The position numbers and the translations under genes are program-made. Below, piece after piece: positions 7,088 to 7,681 of a stretch of 7,681 nt of DNA (its first letter is position 1; every line of letters begins with the position of its first letter). The notes below the pieces were generated by a model. That model worked only from the letters and a program-made list of their open reading frames with translations, made no database searches and was not told the origin of the DNA. Source of the DNA: Belnapia sp. (GTDB lineage: Bacteria > Pseudomonadota > Alphaproteobacteria > Acetobacterales > Acetobacteraceae); the NCBI GenBank assembly GCA_028291445.1, contig JAQGIA010000332.1:1-7681 (forward strand), given 5' to 3'.

Positions 7088-7093
7088 AACACC

Positions 7094-7681
7094 GTGCAGG
7101 ACCGGCTTCTGGATATGCCGCTGGATGCGCTGATGGCGGAGGCGGCGGCGCTGCGAGATGCCGGGCATGGCCGGCTCGTCTCCTACTCGCGCAAGGTCTT
7201 CATCCCGCTGACCAAGCTGTGCCGGGATGTCTGCCACTACTGCACCTTCGCCGAGAAGCCACACGCCGGCCACGCCGCCTATCTGGCGCCGGAGGAGGTG
7301 CTGGCGATCGCCCGCGCCGGGGCCGCCGCCGGCTGCACCGAGGCGCTGTTCACCCTGGGCGACAAGCCTGAGCTGCGCTGGCGTGCCGCGCGCGAGGGCC
7401 TGGCCGCGCTCGGCCATGCGACCACCATCGACTACCTGGTGGCGATGTGCGGGCTGGTGCTGCGGGAAACCGGCCTGCTGCCGCATGCCAATCCCGGGCT
7501 GATGACGCGGGAGGAGATCGCCGCGCTGCGGCTGGTGACCGCCAGCCAAGGGATCATGCTGGAAAGCACCAGCGAGCGGCTTTGCGCCCCGGGCGGCGTC
7601 CACTACGGCAGCCCGGACAAGCACCCGGCGGCGCGGCTGGAGGTGCTGCGGCTGGCCGGGGAGCTGCGGGTGCCCTTCACC
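7094..7681 (+). CDS. fbiC/cofG: FO synthase, CofG/FbiC N-terminal part (radical SAM), cut by window end
   Basis: The first 196 codons of 7,8-didemethyl-8-hydroxy-5-deazariboflavin (FO) synthase, which joins a tyrosine-derived ring to a ribityl-pyrimidine to make the F420 chromophore. The radical SAM cluster motif is C43-x3-C47-x2-C50 within KVFIPLTKLCRDVCHYCTF (34-52). Further family-specific blocks are ALFTLGDKPELRW (84-96), TIDYLVAMC (110-118), LLPHANPGLM (128-137), SQGIMLESTSERL (149-161) and HYGSPDKHPAARLE (170-183). These match the CofG half, whereas the CofH half would lie beyond the edge if this is a fused FbiC; the window cannot decide. The GTG at 7094 was chosen for its AGGAAGA site, and the N terminus LLDMPLDALMAEAAALRD agrees with the family. 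The frame is open to the last base. It is divergent from the two-gene LLM operon. Confidence 0.93.
   Translation, partial: MQDRLLDMPLDALMAEAAALRDAGHGRLVSYSRKVFIPLTKLCRDVCHYCTFAEKPHAGHAAYLAPEEVLAIARAGAAAGCTEALFTLGDKPELRWRAAREGLAALGHATTIDYLVAMCGLVLRETGLLPHANPGLMTREEIAALRLVTASQGIMLESTSERLCAPGGVHYGSPDKHPAARLEVLRLAGELRVPFT

Larger units (their letters stand above)
6961..7093. promoter_or_regulatory. Divergent intergenic region between the LLM operon and FO synthase gene
   Basis: These 133 bp must hold the promoters of both the leftward LLM operon and the rightward FO synthase gene, unless the latter is read through from elsewhere. GGAGG serves the leftward gene and AGGAAGA (7081-7087) the rightward one. 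A prominent imperfect inverted repeat occupies 6988-7032. I cannot assign -35/-10 boxes with confidence in this GC-rich sequence. Confidence 0.5.

Noticed and set aside
6961..7092. N-terminal extension of the Rv2161c-like LLM protein to 7092
   Set aside because: The extra 44 residues do not resemble the family, cover the divergent promoter region, and the ATG at 6960 has its own ribosome site and a typical N terminus.
6527..7624. A 365-codon minus-strand frame across the LLM start, the divergent spacer and the FO synthase gene
   Set aside because: It crosses two convincing gene starts and is antisense to the radical SAM cysteine motif; translation is low-complexity.

Overview
The window looks like a piece of chromosome from a very GC-rich alphaproteobacterium. 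Acetobacteraceae/Rhodospirillales (Roseomonas-like) is my best guess, based on base composition, codon use and the NPDVAAAGVNPL-type repeats in one protein; no phylogenetic marker is present to prove it. The main theme is deazaflavin (coenzyme F420) biochemistry. The right edge carries the first 196 codons of an FO synthase (CofG/FbiC type, radical SAM), the enzyme that makes the F420 chromophore. Four luciferase-like monooxygenase (LLM) fold oxidoreductases lie within 6 kb of it. Three resemble families predicted to use F420 (two Rv2161c-like, one Rv3520c-like) and one resembles the FMN-dependent NtaA/SnaA/DszA family.

Layout from left to right: a DUF4743-Nudix hydrolase (+, 93-959); a degraded VOC/glyoxalase-superfamily 3' remnant on the minus strand (about 960-1182), frameshifted by a perfect 16-bp tandem duplication; an NtaA-type LLM (+, 1255-2568); a 26/27-bp tandem repeat that triplicates the end of that gene including its stop codon (2544-2622); an Rv2161c-like LLM (+, 2671-3522); a convergent class-3 lipase with four 38-residue C-terminal repeats (-, 3536-4840); an Rv3520c-like LLM (-, 4967-6004) tightly linked to an upstream Rv2161c-like LLM (-, 6010-6960); a 133-bp divergent intergenic region with a strong imperfect inverted repeat; and the fbiC/cofG start (+, 7094 to the window end).

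How the genes may work together: FO synthase would supply the chromophore that becomes F420, and the divergent LLM pair (6960 to 4967) probably forms an operon that may be co-regulated with it from the shared intergenic region. The 1255-3522 LLM pair is a second, rightward unit with FMN-type and F420-type members, suggesting catabolism or detoxification of small organic molecules; the substrates cannot be read from sequence. The lipase between the two units looks functionally unrelated, apart from possible release of lipid-derived substrates. The Nudix gene and VOC remnant form the left flank, and the VOC remnant suggests that a past rearrangement placed the LLM cluster here. I see no tRNA, rRNA, CRISPR array, transposase or phage gene.
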